Shown in pieces: positions 38,301-53,300 of a stretch of DNA of 64,000 nt. Under the pieces are notes generated by a model. It had not been told where the DNA came from. It did no database searches and saw nothing but the letters and a program-made list of their open reading frames with translations. The stretch comes from Mytilus trossulus (Eukaryota; Mollusca; Bivalvia; Mytilida; Mytilidae), in assembly GCF_036588685.1 (NCBI RefSeq), contig NC_086382.1, positions 69,475,999 to 69,539,998 of the forward strand, given 5' to 3'. The translations under genes were made by a program, and so were the position numbers. How positions within the stretch are numbered: position 1 is the stretch's first letter; each line of letters begins with the position of its first letter.

Positions 38301-41300
38301 TTTTGGTTGTAATGCAACACTGGCATTTCTAGTAACAGGAACTGCTACACGTTTTTCCCTAGTTTGTGTAGTCTTTGAGAAAAAATATGGAACACTAGTG
38401 GTACCCTATGGAAAATGCATTACGAATAATTGCGCTCTTGTAACCTTGTAGTTGATTTAACAGCAATGATATACAAAGGAAGATAACTCCAATTTTTTTA
38501 AGATGAGTTTAAAAATTACATCATTCTATTTTTAGAACAGATATTAGATTCCTGTACCTTGCAAAAGTTATGTAATTTTCTTAACAAGTGAAAAATTATT
38601 TTGTGCCTTGAATATCTGAGCACATATTACATCGATAAATTTCTGGAAATGTTCATGGATAGAACTATAGTATGTATAGAAGGTTATGATCAGTGCACCA
38701 TATTTTGTGTATAAATTTTTTTTATTGATAAGCCTTGGAACATTAAGATATCAAGTCAGTCCCATAAGGTTTTGATTGCATTTATCAATCTTTAACTAAG
38801 AATCTGTCAATACTAATCATATAAAAGTAGTTACCTTGAAACCTCCTCTTCTGTTGAATCTTTACTCTCCTTTTCATATTGTGGTAATTCTGGTATTATA
38901 CTGAAAATTAACGTAACAGAATAATTATACACCTAATCTGCATATATAATAAGTAGGAAAAAAATCTTAAAAAAAATTTCAGGCAAAAATTTGTTAAATG
39001 TTTAAACAAATTATTTACCTAAATATTACAATTGTGATCTTTAGCAAAATCAAAACTGCTATCTGAAATTTCATATTCCTAGAATTTTGGAAATATAAAA
39101 TATTATAAATCATTTGTTAGTTATATATCAATATTCTTTTACATATATTTTCATTCACTACCTGTACAAAAGATGAAACGCTCCCAACTGAACTTCTCTG
39201 ACATCATGTGACAACAGTGGACATACATGATTGAGCAAGGTCTGCAAGGAATCAGGTAAATCACTTGTGTCATCAGCTTTAAGGTAAGCTGCAAGTTTGT
39301 GGTCTAATACTTGTTGTTTTGGACACTGACAGACAGATAGAGATAGTGATTTCAGCAGGAGATAAATTTGACCAGTAATTGATTCAGTGTGATTCTCTGT
39401 AAGGAAAAAATAATAGATGCATCCTTTGTTAAACCTTATGCTATACTGATGATAGTTTGTAGTGGATACTTTTGCTATGTGTTTTGTGTTTGATCAATAT
39501 AGATAATGTCTTTGCATGTCTAAAATCCCTGATTCACTACTGTCTTCTATTCTCATAATTATTGTATTTTTTCATGGTGGAATTTAATGTTTATCTATAT
39601 GACATAACCACATCCTAAAAACTCACATGAGTGTTACAACTCAAACTCACAGTAAAAAATATTACGTCAATTCACAACTTAAATTGAGAGTATGACATTC
39701 GTGATATTAAAATGTCAAAATTTAAGTCCATTGTAAGCAGTACGGTCTTCAAAGACATTCAGGCAATACATTTATATCCTTACATCCTTCAAGTGAATTT
39801 CTACTTCATGGAAGTAATCACACGTAGATTAGCTCTCATTTCATAATGACGGCACAGATAAATAAGCAATTGTTAACAGATAGTCTTATGTATGATTCCA
39901 ATCACAATTCTGTTTAAATATATGAAGCTATACAGAATTAAGTAACTGTTTTATAAATAGGAAATTACAGTAAATATTTGGTATCTAAAATCAAAATGTA
40001 GAAATAATCTGTACATTAGTGCAATCTAAAATATTAAGAAAACTAAAACTAAAGTGATTTATATCTAACCTGCTGTTTTGACAAAAAGTGGTAATAGTGC
40101 CCCAAATATTCCCTCACTGAAGAACTCATTCCATTCTGTTAAGAGATTTGGAGGGAAAATCGCCTTTTCTACATCTGTTTGTAAACACCTGGCTACTGTT
40201 GTTAGCAAACGACACGTTGTACAGGTAAATATCTGTACTTCTACAGAGGTGGGTAATCTTTCTACACTTTCTTCAATGCTCTATAAAACAACATATATTG
40301 TTTGAATTTATATTGATGTGGATTTGACTTTTTGTCAACTAATCAATGAACTTATAAATTCTTTTTTCCACATTAAAGACTTTTAAAAACATTTTGAACT
40401 TTTTTAGAAAATTTGAACACTTTTTCATCATCATGGTACTATTCAGTTTTTTTTTAAAAGAAATCTTAAGCTAGAGTACTTGAATCACTGCTTTTTTACA
40501 TTTAAAGGAGTAGATCCGTTAAGGACCGATTTGGGCCCGAAATTTCAGGTTCATCTTATGAAAGTTTTTGGACACATTTTAAACACTTAAGTGTCTATTT
40601 CAATTGATTCGATTAGTTTATATAAATGTTAAAGATTTTAACTGATTTAGTCATCAAAAACCCTCTGATTCAAGCTGAAATATGAAAAAATCTATCAAAT
40701 ATGCCAAAAAATGTCACTTTTCAGATGGTTTTTGACAAAAATGAAAGTGGCCGCGCCGCATCCCTGTTCATCCTGAACCTTTATATATGTTTTGTATTAT
40801 CATCAAGTACAACTTACATTTCAATTTTATGAATGAACACCAATGCGGCTACTTTCATTTAAGACGGAATACGTCTAAAAATTAACCAAAATGCTAAAAT
40901 TTTGAAGATTTCAGTAATTTAGCATGACTTAATGATGCTAGAACGCGATATTTGTGCATTGTATTGTCAAAAACAGCTCATATTTCTGTAGCAGAAGCAT
41001 TTTACTTTCCAAAATATAGCTTAAAGATTACATTTTCACAATTTTCTAAAACTGCTATATTTTTGGGCCAAAAAGGGGTCTTACTGAACCTATAACCTAC
41101 ACATAATAAAATGTATTGGTACGTACGTATACACACCTGTACAAATCATACAACACTACACATAATAAATGTACTGATACACACCTGTACAAATGATACA
41201 ACACTACACATAATAAAATGTATTGGTACACACCTGAACAAATGATACAACACTACACATAATAAAATCCCACTCTTTGTCTGTCAGATAAATGGAGACA

Positions 41301-44300
41301 AGATTGACCGTCTGCTGGAGGAACTTCATTATTTCTATGTTGGCAAATATAATGTCTGACCTTGACTGCCCTACATCACTGAAAATAAAATATCAATCTA
41401 CATGACTGTTGCCCGAAAGATGATTTGCATTTTAAAATGCATGTAGACTTACCAAATCAATCAATCAATCAACAAGCATTAGATAAAGTCAGGACAATAT
41501 CCTGGTATAAAGGAAGTGCCCCCCCTCATCCTTTTACACCTATTTTAAATATATATGGTTCTTTTCTTTATATGCCCCATCCCCGAAAAAATGTGAAAAT
41601 CTTTCAATATTATTTCTTCTATTATGGCTTTTTAAGAATAAATTTGAAATGTATCTGTTTTATCTATTAATAATACAATTCATAAACAAAAAATTGATGA
41701 AGTATTATTTATAACACAAATGACCTTGAATATAGTAGTAAATCATCTTTATCTTCCTTCCAGGTCATAATCTGGGACATTGATGCTTCAAACAGATCTC
41801 GGCAGCTTTCAATTTCACCCATCTCTGTGACAATGCTATTCAGTACAGCAAGTGCTTGAATTCCACCTATAATATAAACACCGATTGTCAACATATTACA
41901 ATTAAATAAAAAAAACAGACGAAAAGTTAAAAAAATGAATTTGGTGCAGTATATCATATTCATTGTTTGTACATAGAAGTGAATATCACATTGTAAAAGA
42001 ATTAATTGAAATAAGTCAGCTCAATCTCCTTTCAAATAATTATACCATATGTCTGTAGAATTTAGTCTAAAAATAGATCTATTCTGAAAGCTTCAGTATG
42101 AATGATGTGGAGCTTGACATGGTGTATAAGACATTGATCTATTGTTGTCATTTGTTGAAGACAATATGTTGTCCTATCAATGACTTGTGTGCGTATTTTT
42201 ACTTGTGTTGCTGTCTCATTAAAGCACGCCACACGCCTTCTTTTCTTTATATTGATGATAATGGCTTGTTGTCAGAATAGTAATTACTGTGCCTATACTA
42301 AAGTAAAACTACACATACAATTCCAATATCAATGTCTGTCATACCAGTTTTTATTTTTATTTTCTCTGCATAAAACATAAAACAAGCCATTATTTTTCTC
42401 TGTTGTAGTGAGTCACATTTGTTTTTATTGTTTCATTGCCTAATTTATTTCTTATAATGAATCTAATTCATTATTGAAGGCTCTATGTTGACCAGTAGTT
42501 GCTTTCAACCTTTAATTTCCTAGTTTTGTCATCAACAATCATAACAGATCTCCTCATTTTGATTTAGAATAACAATTTAGATTACCATTGACAGGGAAGA
42601 TAGGCTCAGCACTCATCATTCTAGCCACCATTATCTCTGCTAGAGTGTGTTTATTGTCTGTTGTTAGGTATGGTGCTGCCATCTGCAGGACTTGTACCTT
42701 ACTTTCATCTAACTCACTGCATCTACAGAAAAAATAGGTTTGATTGCACAATTCTTTTATCTTTTAAATAATTTATCTTATTTTCAAAGTCAAATTTTAT
42801 TTTATATTTTGACTGCTAGTTACTGTAGGAAATATTACAAAGTTTACATTGATGGAGAAAAAGAACATTTTCAATTTCTATTTTTTTAAAGAATTTACAA
42901 TGAAATGTATTTATTCAATATTCAAATGGGTTTAAGGATTATGACCCTATTTGTAGCCAAGTGAATAACGAAATTTTAAAACTAAATGGGGCATACAAAT
43001 CATATAATTGTTAATGTTTGTGTCATTTTGGTCTTTTGTGGATAGTTGTCTCATTGGCAATCAGACCACATCTTCTTTTTTATATAGTTGTGATTTTTTC
43101 TTATGTCTTTTGTGTCTTATTACATCATTGGCATGCCTAAAGATTATTAATCATATTGAGATGCCCATTTCTACAAATCAAATGATTGACCTTATAGCTT
43201 TTTTTTATCAGTAAATATCATGTATTGAGATTAAGAACAATTTCAACTAATCACTGTTTTGCCAAATCTTTCCCTTTTGAAATTCCTTATTCAACATTTA
43301 ATGTACCAAAATCCTGCATTACCTGGAAGGCCCCTGCATTCAGATGATTTTGAAAGCTTAATGTTAATGTCCTTTTTATGCATTAATTTCTAGAGTGATT
43401 TAGTATAGGGTTTACATCACAAATATAAATGTAATCAAAGCGCGAAAGCGCTGTAAAGGCAGTTAATTACAGGTTGTGTGTATTTCTAGTCCAGTTATAT
43501 CATTATCTTCCATAGAACAGAGGTGGTTTGTAGAATTTAAGATTTAGAGTTCTTTTGTACCTAGTTCAACTATATCTATAGTCTACTTGCAGCTGTTTAC
43601 AGTATATTTTTTGTGCCTCGCCATGAAATGCATTTTTAGCCATGGCCTTGTCAGTTTGCTTTAAATTTATGAGTTTGACTGTCCCTTTGGTGTCTTTCGT
43701 CCCTCTTCTTTAGACATATAAGAACTTTTCCTTTTCAATATAAATAGACTATTTTTAATTATTGATTGTACATGTATACGCATATTCTATGACTCCCATA
43801 AAATATAGATCACAAAGATTGACTAGTCTCTGTACTGTGTGTATAGCAAGAACATCATGTAACATAATGGTAAATGTACATAGTAACATGTCAACTTTTT
43901 TGATGACCATACCTGCCAACTGTCAGTATTTGCAGAGTATTTCCCCCATCGAGCTCGAGGCTCCCAAATGGAAATTTTGTAAGAGCAATTTTGTCGACTA
44001 TTTAAAGAAAACAATTAATTCAACAATGGCTATAAGCTTGTTAATGCAAGAAGAAGCCAAAAACCACATTAGAATATATTTGAAGGGAATCCATGACAAT
44101 CGCCCCATTCGCAAATAGCCCCACTTAAAAAAAAAACTGCCCCAACCTGGATTACCAAATCGCCCCACTTGTGAACTGTGATAAATCCTGTTAATATTAC
44201 TCCTGCCAACTCGCCCCACCTAATAGAAAACGATAATATCTAGATAAATATATTATTAACCAGGAAGAATTTAGTAATGCCAACTCGCCCCACTTATGTA

Positions 44301-47300
44301 AAAAGATGATATACCGTTATATATAAGTTAAATTCTGTTAATATTACTCCTGCCAACTGGTCCCACCTAATGGAAATCGGTGAAATCTAGATAAATATAT
44401 TATTAACCAGGATGAATTTAGTAATGCCAACTCGCCCCACGTATGGAAAAAGATGTTATCCCATTGAATATAAGTTCAATTCCTTATATTGCACTATGAT
44501 ACAATTAACAGGTTTCTTTTCAATTGTTATGCAAATAACTAAGCTTCAAAACTTACATTTATTCTTCAACAATCAGTTTTTTTTAGAATTATAATTTCAG
44601 TATATATCAATAATAGTAATTAAATTAATTTTCCGTTTGATTGTATTCTGTGTAGATTAGTTTTCATTAAAGTGGTGCGAGTTTTTATTTTTAATTATTT
44701 ATATATATATATATCTAAAAATTACTGTTTTTTTATAAGTAGGGCGAGTTGGCAGGAGAAATATTAAACAGGGTTCTCGCTAAGGCAAGTCCATGAGTCC
44801 TGGACTCATCAAAATCTGTCTGGACTCACCATTTTCAAAACTGGTGAGTCCACAAATACATCAATATTGAAATATTTTGTATAAACTGAAAACAGTTACC
44901 ATGACTCACCGTGGCCAAAAATTACGAGTCCCTGGACTTGCCTTCAAAAATTCTTAGCAAGAACCCTGATTTAACCAATTTCACATGTGGGGCGAGTTGG
45001 CAGGAGTAATATTAAACATGATTTAACCAATTTCACATGTGGGGCGATTTGATAAATCAGTTTGTGGTGTTTTTTTTAAAAAGTGGGGCGATTAGCCAGT
45101 GGGGCGACTTGTCCTGCTTCCATTTGTATCACTATATGAACCATCTTTCACGTAAAACCCCCATGTGCATTTTGAAAAGTTAGCAGATATGTTTCTAACT
45201 CCAGGCAAAATCTACCGGTATGAATGAAAAAGAAGTTTTCAATTAAGGCTCTGTGGCCATAACAGCTGTCTCATTAGCATTTTAACCACTTCCCATATTT
45301 GCAATTAAAACAATAGAAGAAAATTATTCAACGCAAAAACAAAACTTACTTGTAAATATGAAATTCTCTTTACGGTATGAGTTTTTCTCATTGTTTGATA
45401 TTGTACAGTAGTACCTGTAACTGCTTATACCTATTTCTTATTCACTTTTGCTTGATAAACTCACTAAATATCATATACATTGTACCGTATGTATTTTATA
45501 TGCATTCCAATAACATGAACAATTGTAATTCAATTCTATATACCAAAGCAAAATGAACTGCACCACTTTCATTCACTAGTATGCATCTTTTGGCAAAATA
45601 CAAGTTCTTAGATGACACAATTAATATAATATATATTTATTGATAAAAAAATAAAATTTAGTATACAACTCTTTAACAGGTATAAAAAAAGCACAGCTGT
45701 GTCATAAATTGTGAAATCTGTGCTGAAAACATAGACATTGATGGTATTTGAGTAATTCCATATGTGAAGCTCAACATTAGCTCGTCAGTTGGTGGTGGAC
45801 AGTTATAGTTCCTTTCTGCAGGCTAGGATGTATGACTTTTCAGGAAAACCAATTTCAGAAATCAAAACTTTCCTCTAGATTTCTCCTACAATATTCATCC
45901 AGTTTAGTTCTCTTGTTTTAATTGGACACCATCCTGATTTTTAATTTTGCAAACCATTCTGTCTCTTGCTTGCAAATGGTGCATGAAAATAGGATGGGTA
46001 TGGCAGTAGACAAGTCTCTTTAAAGCGGGTTTGTGCCCTGAAAAAAGTTTTATAACTTAAGTTTAATTGAAACTTGTGCAACACATATACCTAAATAACT
46101 ATATAACATAGAAGAGAGCATCATTCGTGTGACTGTCAATGCTTTGTTCCTGTTTACATTGCCATTGATATTTTTTCAGAAAGCCTGAGGCATAGCTCAT
46201 GAATTCCTGTCATTAGACATTACATCCTAAATTAACATAATTACTGCTAGAATAATTATCTGTATGATATACGTACACTATCATTGTACAGCCCAAGTCA
46301 GTATATATAATTGTTGCATTCATTCACTCCTGTGTTCAGTCGTTCAAAACTATTTAAACATCAACAAATGAACTTTAATAAGGACAAGAAAACACTAGAA
46401 AAGATACGTACATACAACCCGTGTTTAAGTGTATTTGAAAGAGAAATAAATCTGGTTAAACGATGTAAAAAGGAGAAATATATCTGGTTAAACGATGTAT
46501 AAAGGAGGAAAAAATTGTAGATATTGCATTACGATGCGTTCTAACTTCTACCTAATAGCACGTGGATATGTTTACAGTGGAGTCCCCGGTGTCCGCGCGG
46601 CCCGTGATATCGCGCATTAGTTGATTTCGTCCTATCAACACAGTAACACATACAAAATCGTTCTTGTTATTGTTTTAGCCAACCGAAGAAACAAAAAAGA
46701 ATAAAATTGATAAGTTCAAGAATTAATTAATAACTGCAATCCCGTGATTTACCATATTTGGCCAATTTCCATTAAAAAAATTACATCATCAGATTATTTT
46801 TGTTTTATTTAAGTCAAATTAATATCAAATTGAAATATTTTTTGCTCTGCATCCTTGGAAGTGTGTTTGGTACAATCTCAGCTATATTTCGTAGTATAAA
46901 ATCTTTCCTTTATTTCAAATAAGCTATTTTTGGAAGACATGCACGAAATCACCGGACATTGGAGGAACTCTCAGAACAGGGTTTTCCTAATTTTGGACAC
47001 ACATTACACAAAATCTAAAGGATGAAACCATACAAACAGAAGATTTTATGAAATAAAAGTATTTTATGAATGTGTTCACACAAAATTATCCAATTACTGG
47101 TTTTATCAGTTGAATGAAGTGAAGTCATAAGTCTTAGGTGCGCGGATACACCGGACTGCACCGTACATATTTAGACTTGACCCAGTATGACCCGTACCTT
47201 GTAGGTCACCGCCGTCGTTTAACTGTTTAAACACTTGACTACAGTCGTGTATAAGCTAGACAATAAAAAGCTTAAGCCTGTACTATTTGTGTGAAGTAAA

Positions 47301-50300
47301 TGTGTTTGTTCTGTACATTTAAATTGTTTTACCTGATAACAAGGACGTATATCTATCCGTTTCCTTCTCAATTCACTTTGTCAAATTCTTCGAGCTTCTT
47401 CAAAACATACGTATTACTGCGCCCGGAAGTGAAATAAATATGAGAAATCCTCGTAAAATAATGCTATTTTCAATTTTGTTGAATCCATTTTGTTATATTT
47501 ATTATACAAAGATAAAAAAAAAGTTACGATTAATTATGAATTTGCATATCATTATACGGAACGTTTATGGACTATTTTTTAAGTTGGTCATTTTGGCGGG
47601 AAATCATGTACACATACACACGTAGATTGGCTGGTACCCGATTGTAATGTTACACATCAAATATATCAAATAGCTAATACCCGGAACGTAGTACCGGGAA
47701 CCAGGATAATACATAGACAACATACATAACTAATACCGAAATTGAAAACGCTTAACGGTTTCTCGTTCATAAACCGAATTCCGCTTTGAATTATAGAAGA
47801 TGCAATATTAATCATGTTCAGTCGACTTTTCATTGTTATATCAACGTCTGAACTAATTAAAGAATCTTTATATGTCAGATAACACTTGAAATTGACCCGA
47901 CCTCTTTCCTCATGGAATATACAAATAATGATAGTTTGTAGTCAGGTTGACTGCTTATAATGCAAAATACACCCTAATAGCAAGTTCTACAAAACGAACA
48001 CTACACACTGATCGTTTCTTTAGTCCCCAATGTAAATGAAAGAAACACAAACCATATCATACCATAAAAAGAAGAGGAGAAATTTGAACATTTCCGGATC
48101 TATTTCTGGCCAAAAGACCCCCAGCATAGATTGAGTATGAAAAGATGAACCTCATGACTTAAAAGTCAGGCCTTAAAGCACTGCCTTTAAAAACAAGGAT
48201 AAAATCTCCCATGTATATGCATCTTGTTAGTATGTGATATCAAACTGACCTGTCCAACAAGGAATTAAAGTCCAGAGTGAATACTGTATCTTTACTATAC
48301 ATGGTCATCAGTGACTGTAACGCTAGGCACCAGAATGATCCTTTCTCTGCAGCACTGTAATAAACAATACATGTAATTAAGTAATTTTATACTTAACACT
48401 GATAATGAACTGGTGACCTAAGCCTTACCTGGATTTTCCCTTTGCTGAAAGAATAGGTAAACATACATATTCAAATGTTAAGGGTTGTTGAAATAAAACA
48501 TACAAGGTATATGGGAAGGTGCCCTGAAAATGGAGCAGCCTTATATAGTGGCAATTTTAGATTTAACATATTTTTGAGTGTACAAAAATATTTGACATTC
48601 ATCCAAAGCAGAGATAAAAATATCCTTCCATGGTCAACAAGTATGTTTCATTTAACAGCTCTCAACTGAAATACTGTCAAAATCATTTTTTAAGACAGAG
48701 TTTATCTTACCTAGATCTGTATTTCATGGTTCATCTGTTAAACATGGTTAAAGTTAAATTTTGCTAATTAAGTTTGTTTCTTAGATACTATAAACATAAA
48801 GTAAACATTTTCTGATGTATGAAATGGTAAGATGTGCAGGTCTGCCTAGTAGAATACAGCTGATCTAAACCTCATTTTTTGGTAGGTCAATATTGAATTT
48901 TCATGGTAAGGTCTGTTTCTATAAATAATAGGTTAACTATGCATGGTGTATGTTATTTATGAAGATATACATGTCTGTCCAACCTTGACTTTATTTACAT
49001 GGATAACTGATGTATAAAGATATATGTAATACCTGTAGATAAACAATTTTTTTTAAAGTGGGCAAGACATTTTAGCATGTGCACTCTTGTAATAAATGTG
49101 TAACTAGAACTGCCATCAATGGGTATGTCTAATAACTTACCTGTCTAAAGCTGCTGTCAGTAGGTATTTTTTACTGTTTTCTGTTAACTTCTGAATCAGT
49201 GTAGATATCAAAGTTTCTAAGGTTGTAATACACTGTGACAAGGATAGATTTACATGGACCTATTGAAACAGTATTAAAAAATTGACATCAGTGTAAAAAT
49301 ATGTTTTTCAAAAGACTTAAAAATTGGAAAGAATATTTAAAAAGTTGATTTGAAGAAAAAAAAGATATGGCACATTTGTTCCTGTTAAAAATAAAAAATC
49401 TACCACAAAAATTAAATTAATCGTTTTATACATGTAGGACAGCTTGTATAATTGTCCTTTATGAATTATGGTTTTCAAAATACAGCTTTGGAAAAAATCC
49501 AATTTCAAAAAAGGATTAACTAGGTTTGAAAAGAGCTTCTATATCATAAATGTCAATGTAAAACACATAAACAAAGTACTTAACCATCTAAACAAAATAA
49601 TTTGTTGAACTGGCAGAGTCTCATTCCTTACTTACAATGTTATTTATATCTTTCCACTGGTTTACTATATTCATACTATGTAACACTGACAGTAACAGTT
49701 TAACCTGCTTCATATCAAGTTCTACTGATCTAGTTTCCTGTTCATCTGGTTTCACCACTGACCAACATAAAAGTCTTGCATTATACAAAGCTGAGTACAG
49801 AATCTGTGAAAAGCTGGCATCTGACCCTAGTGTTTGGTTCATACTGAGGTATGACAAATCTCCTTTGGTTATAAGATAATCTAAAACCTGAAAATAATTA
49901 TAATATTAATAGCATCACAGTTTTTCTTTAAATTCTACTTGAACTCTACAGAGTATGATAATAAAACAAAAGTAGAATGACTTTTATAAAAAAAATATTA
50001 AATGGGGAAAGTGTCTACTGGACACAGATGATGACTTTTTTTTTTTACCTCAGGCATAGATTACCTTAGCTGTATTTGGCAAAACTTTTAGGAATGTTGG
50101 TTCTCAATGCTCTTCAACTTCCTACTTTATTTGGCCTCTTTAATTTTTTGGCTTCGAGCATCACTGATGATTCTTTTGTAGCCGAAAGGTGTGTCTAGCG
50201 TATATACTAAATTTAGTCCAGGTATTTATGATGAGTTTATAATCTGCTTACATATAATGTTATAACAGATCTTTACTGAAGAAGAGTAGAAGCTAGTTTT

Positions 50301-53300
50301 TGTTGTTAATTTTTCCAATGTAATCAAGAGACATTACAGCTGATTATATGATTTTGAATATTGTCAACCTCTTATAATTGTTTTCAAATTGATTACCTTT
50401 CTAGGAGCAACCATTTCTTGTATGTATAAATTGTGTACAAGATTTGACACAATAGGGTTGTCTCCCCTATCTCCAGGTAGGCTTTCCTTCACAACTGTCA
50501 ACAATGTATCCACTGTTTTAATTATTCTATCAAATCTGAAAAAAATACAACTATTCTGTATTGGGGTTGTAAGAACAGCCTATATAATCTGTAGATAAAT
50601 TCCTTGTAAAATGACACACTGTGGATTCTTTAATTTTTACAGGTATCAATTTTTATGGATTGAGAAAATATTTCTTCTTAATGAATATTTGATTTCCTTA
50701 TAAAGTAAAAAAAAAAGCTTTCAATTTTTGATTAGGGACTTTCCGTTTTGAATTTTCCTTGGAGTCCATTTTTTTTGTGATTTTAATTTTTACCTATACC
50801 CACCAAAACTTGTTCCCTGTGTAGAATAAGGAATGCAGATTGTTATGAATTTTATGTAGTAGAATTTTGTCCTGAATATGCATGAAAATTTTCCAGCTAA
50901 ATGCTAAGCAAACAATCAATCTATTTCAGTGCTGTAATTTTTTTACTTCAAATTCATAGTATTGATCTCTGATACATTTATCCTGTCCTTTTTTTTGTAG
51001 TTTAGTATAAAAAGTACTGTTAATTCAGAAATTATTGCAATGTTTTTATTATTGCAAAAAATGTGAAATGTTATAATTGCAATAATTTAAACATACATTT
51101 TGAAATTTGTTATATGAATAATAATTAAACCGGATTTTTCTCATTATCGCAAAAGTTAAAATCGTTAATGTTTAAAATAACAAAATCACAGTATTATATG
51201 CAAGCAATTATTTCTGAATTTACAGTAATTTGAAACATATCATACATTTGTATCTGTTGTACACTGATCACTTTGTCTTTAACAACACCAACAGCCTTCT
51301 GTAGTAATCCACCATCTTTAATCAGACCACCAGTCTGTCTAACAATAGACCCTATCCCAGTGGTCCATACCAGTTCTGATTCTAACAAAGTCTCATCTAT
51401 AACAAAGCCGAAATAGTCAAAATATCTTTAGACCGAATTGTACAAATATGGCTACAACTCATAACATTGGCAATGACCTTGAAGATGTTAAATTTTATGT
51501 TTTGTTTGTTATTGTCTTTAACGTGAAAACTTGTTTGCAGTAGAAGATATTGGTTTTGCCTGGATATCATTAAATTGGGAAAATACTTCAAATAATTTTG
51601 CATTTATGTTTATTATTTCCTTTTCTGTGAAGTTCATGACTGAAGATTTTATATGAAGTGATGCAATCTCCTTAAAAAGATGTGGATTCATAAATCTATA
51701 TTTATACATACATAAATAGAATGAAAACATTTTGCCTGAATACAATGTTACAAACTCAAAATTTACAAAAAAAAAGTTAATTCAGTCTTTTCCTATAATT
51801 TTTAAACTTACATTGTGGAATTTAAATTTTCAAACTTGTCCTCAAATTTCCCAAGTGAATTAAATGATCCGTACCAAATAAACCTACAACCATTACTCAC
51901 CAGAAACCTTGTATGTATCGTCCAATGATATCGTCAACAGAGTGATCAATAAATCTTCAGCCGATGGCAACAACAAACAGTTCTTAGAACTGATGAAGAA
52001 ACTCTGTGTTGCCTTGGAAACAAACTTAACAGCTATATCTGTATTGTTAGGGTCAGAGTTGTCAGCCAATGACAGCAGAGTTTGATGCACAATATGTAAT
52101 ATCTGTTTGATATGGTCTTCTCTAATTACTTGATCTGAAATAAGATTCTAACATGTATACATAGATATTGTCATCTTATAAGAGGCCAGCTGTTTTACTA
52201 AGATTGTTACAAGGGTAATGTGGAGAGTGAAAATAAAAATATCTGTTCAAATCATTTGCATGGAATAGAAAAAAATTAAGCAAAATATTTAGTTCTTTTA
52301 GTTCCTTTTAAACAATTCAATCAAATAGAAACATCGTTTGTAATAATTCATATTTTTATTGCAGTAACACAGTCAGATATCAAGATTGATGTTATTTTTA
52401 AATATGCAGAGTTTTAACTCTTCTTTTATGATCTTAGTTCTTGAAAACAAAAATCTACATGTGAATGAAAGATTTTAAATTAATAAAAGATAGATGAAGG
52501 TGTGTGCATTTTAATTTGTAGTGGTAGTTTGTGTACTGAATACAAATTTCCTGGTTGGCTGCCAACAATGGTGTGTGTGTATGTCTCTGATTTCATTCTT
52601 TTTTTCTTAATCTTTTTAAAATTAATACTGCAACCTTCCTGCAACTTCTCTATTCTTAGCTATAGAAAATACAAAAATATAGAAAATCAAACCTGAGTTC
52701 TGATCTGCAGTGAGAACCAATGATATAACATCCCAGCCAAACTGTATACTGGTCTGATTATCTACAACTGGTTTGGTGCTCTCTCTACAGACGACTGTTG
52801 CTATGCCAACCAGTTTATTACCCAGTATGTCACTATGTAACCATGTTTTGATACTACTAAACTCAGACTGTAGTCTGATACATTTGGTTAGAAGATGGTA
52901 AAAAGCTTCAAAATTCTGAACAGTCTGAAAAATATTATCAAAGGTCAAATTAATATCAACATAATAATGGTCTTATATTCTTTCAATATGCATTGCTGCT
53001 TATAATAATTTTTCTTTTAAACAAAAAATTTCCCCAGATGCAATATAAGAATGTTCTACAGGCCAGAGAACTTTCGAACTGAGGTACATTCATGGGTCAA
53101 GTGAAATCTCTGAACTGAGCATATATAAATATAAACAATGGATAATGAAAAAGTATCTCAAGTTATATATATAAAATGACTGGCTAAAAAAGTCGTTCAT
53201 ATTTGGGCAATCCATAACCATTGATAACAAATAAAAGTGAAAATACAATAATAGATTTACACAACAACTGCTGGAGCAGAAGATTATAACCTTTTTCTTA

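Larger units (their letters stand above)
42723..48249 (-). other. Largest listerin intron (5.5 kb)
   Basis: Contents: dispersed modules near 43003-43085 and 43620-43720, the foldback element 44098-45117, then 45120-46550 AT-rich DNA without recognised features, a CpG-bearing stretch at 46560-47640, and 47640-48249 with nothing I can name. The open frames here are short and unsupported. Confidence 0.7.

Noticed and set aside
43762..44219. Frames of 63-118 codons around 44000
   Set aside because: They overlap the start of the foldback element and show no domain or splice support.
48115..48185. tRNA-like anticodon arm (GACTTAAAAGTC)
   Set aside because: It is only a local palindrome; no acceptor, D or T arm could be built around it.
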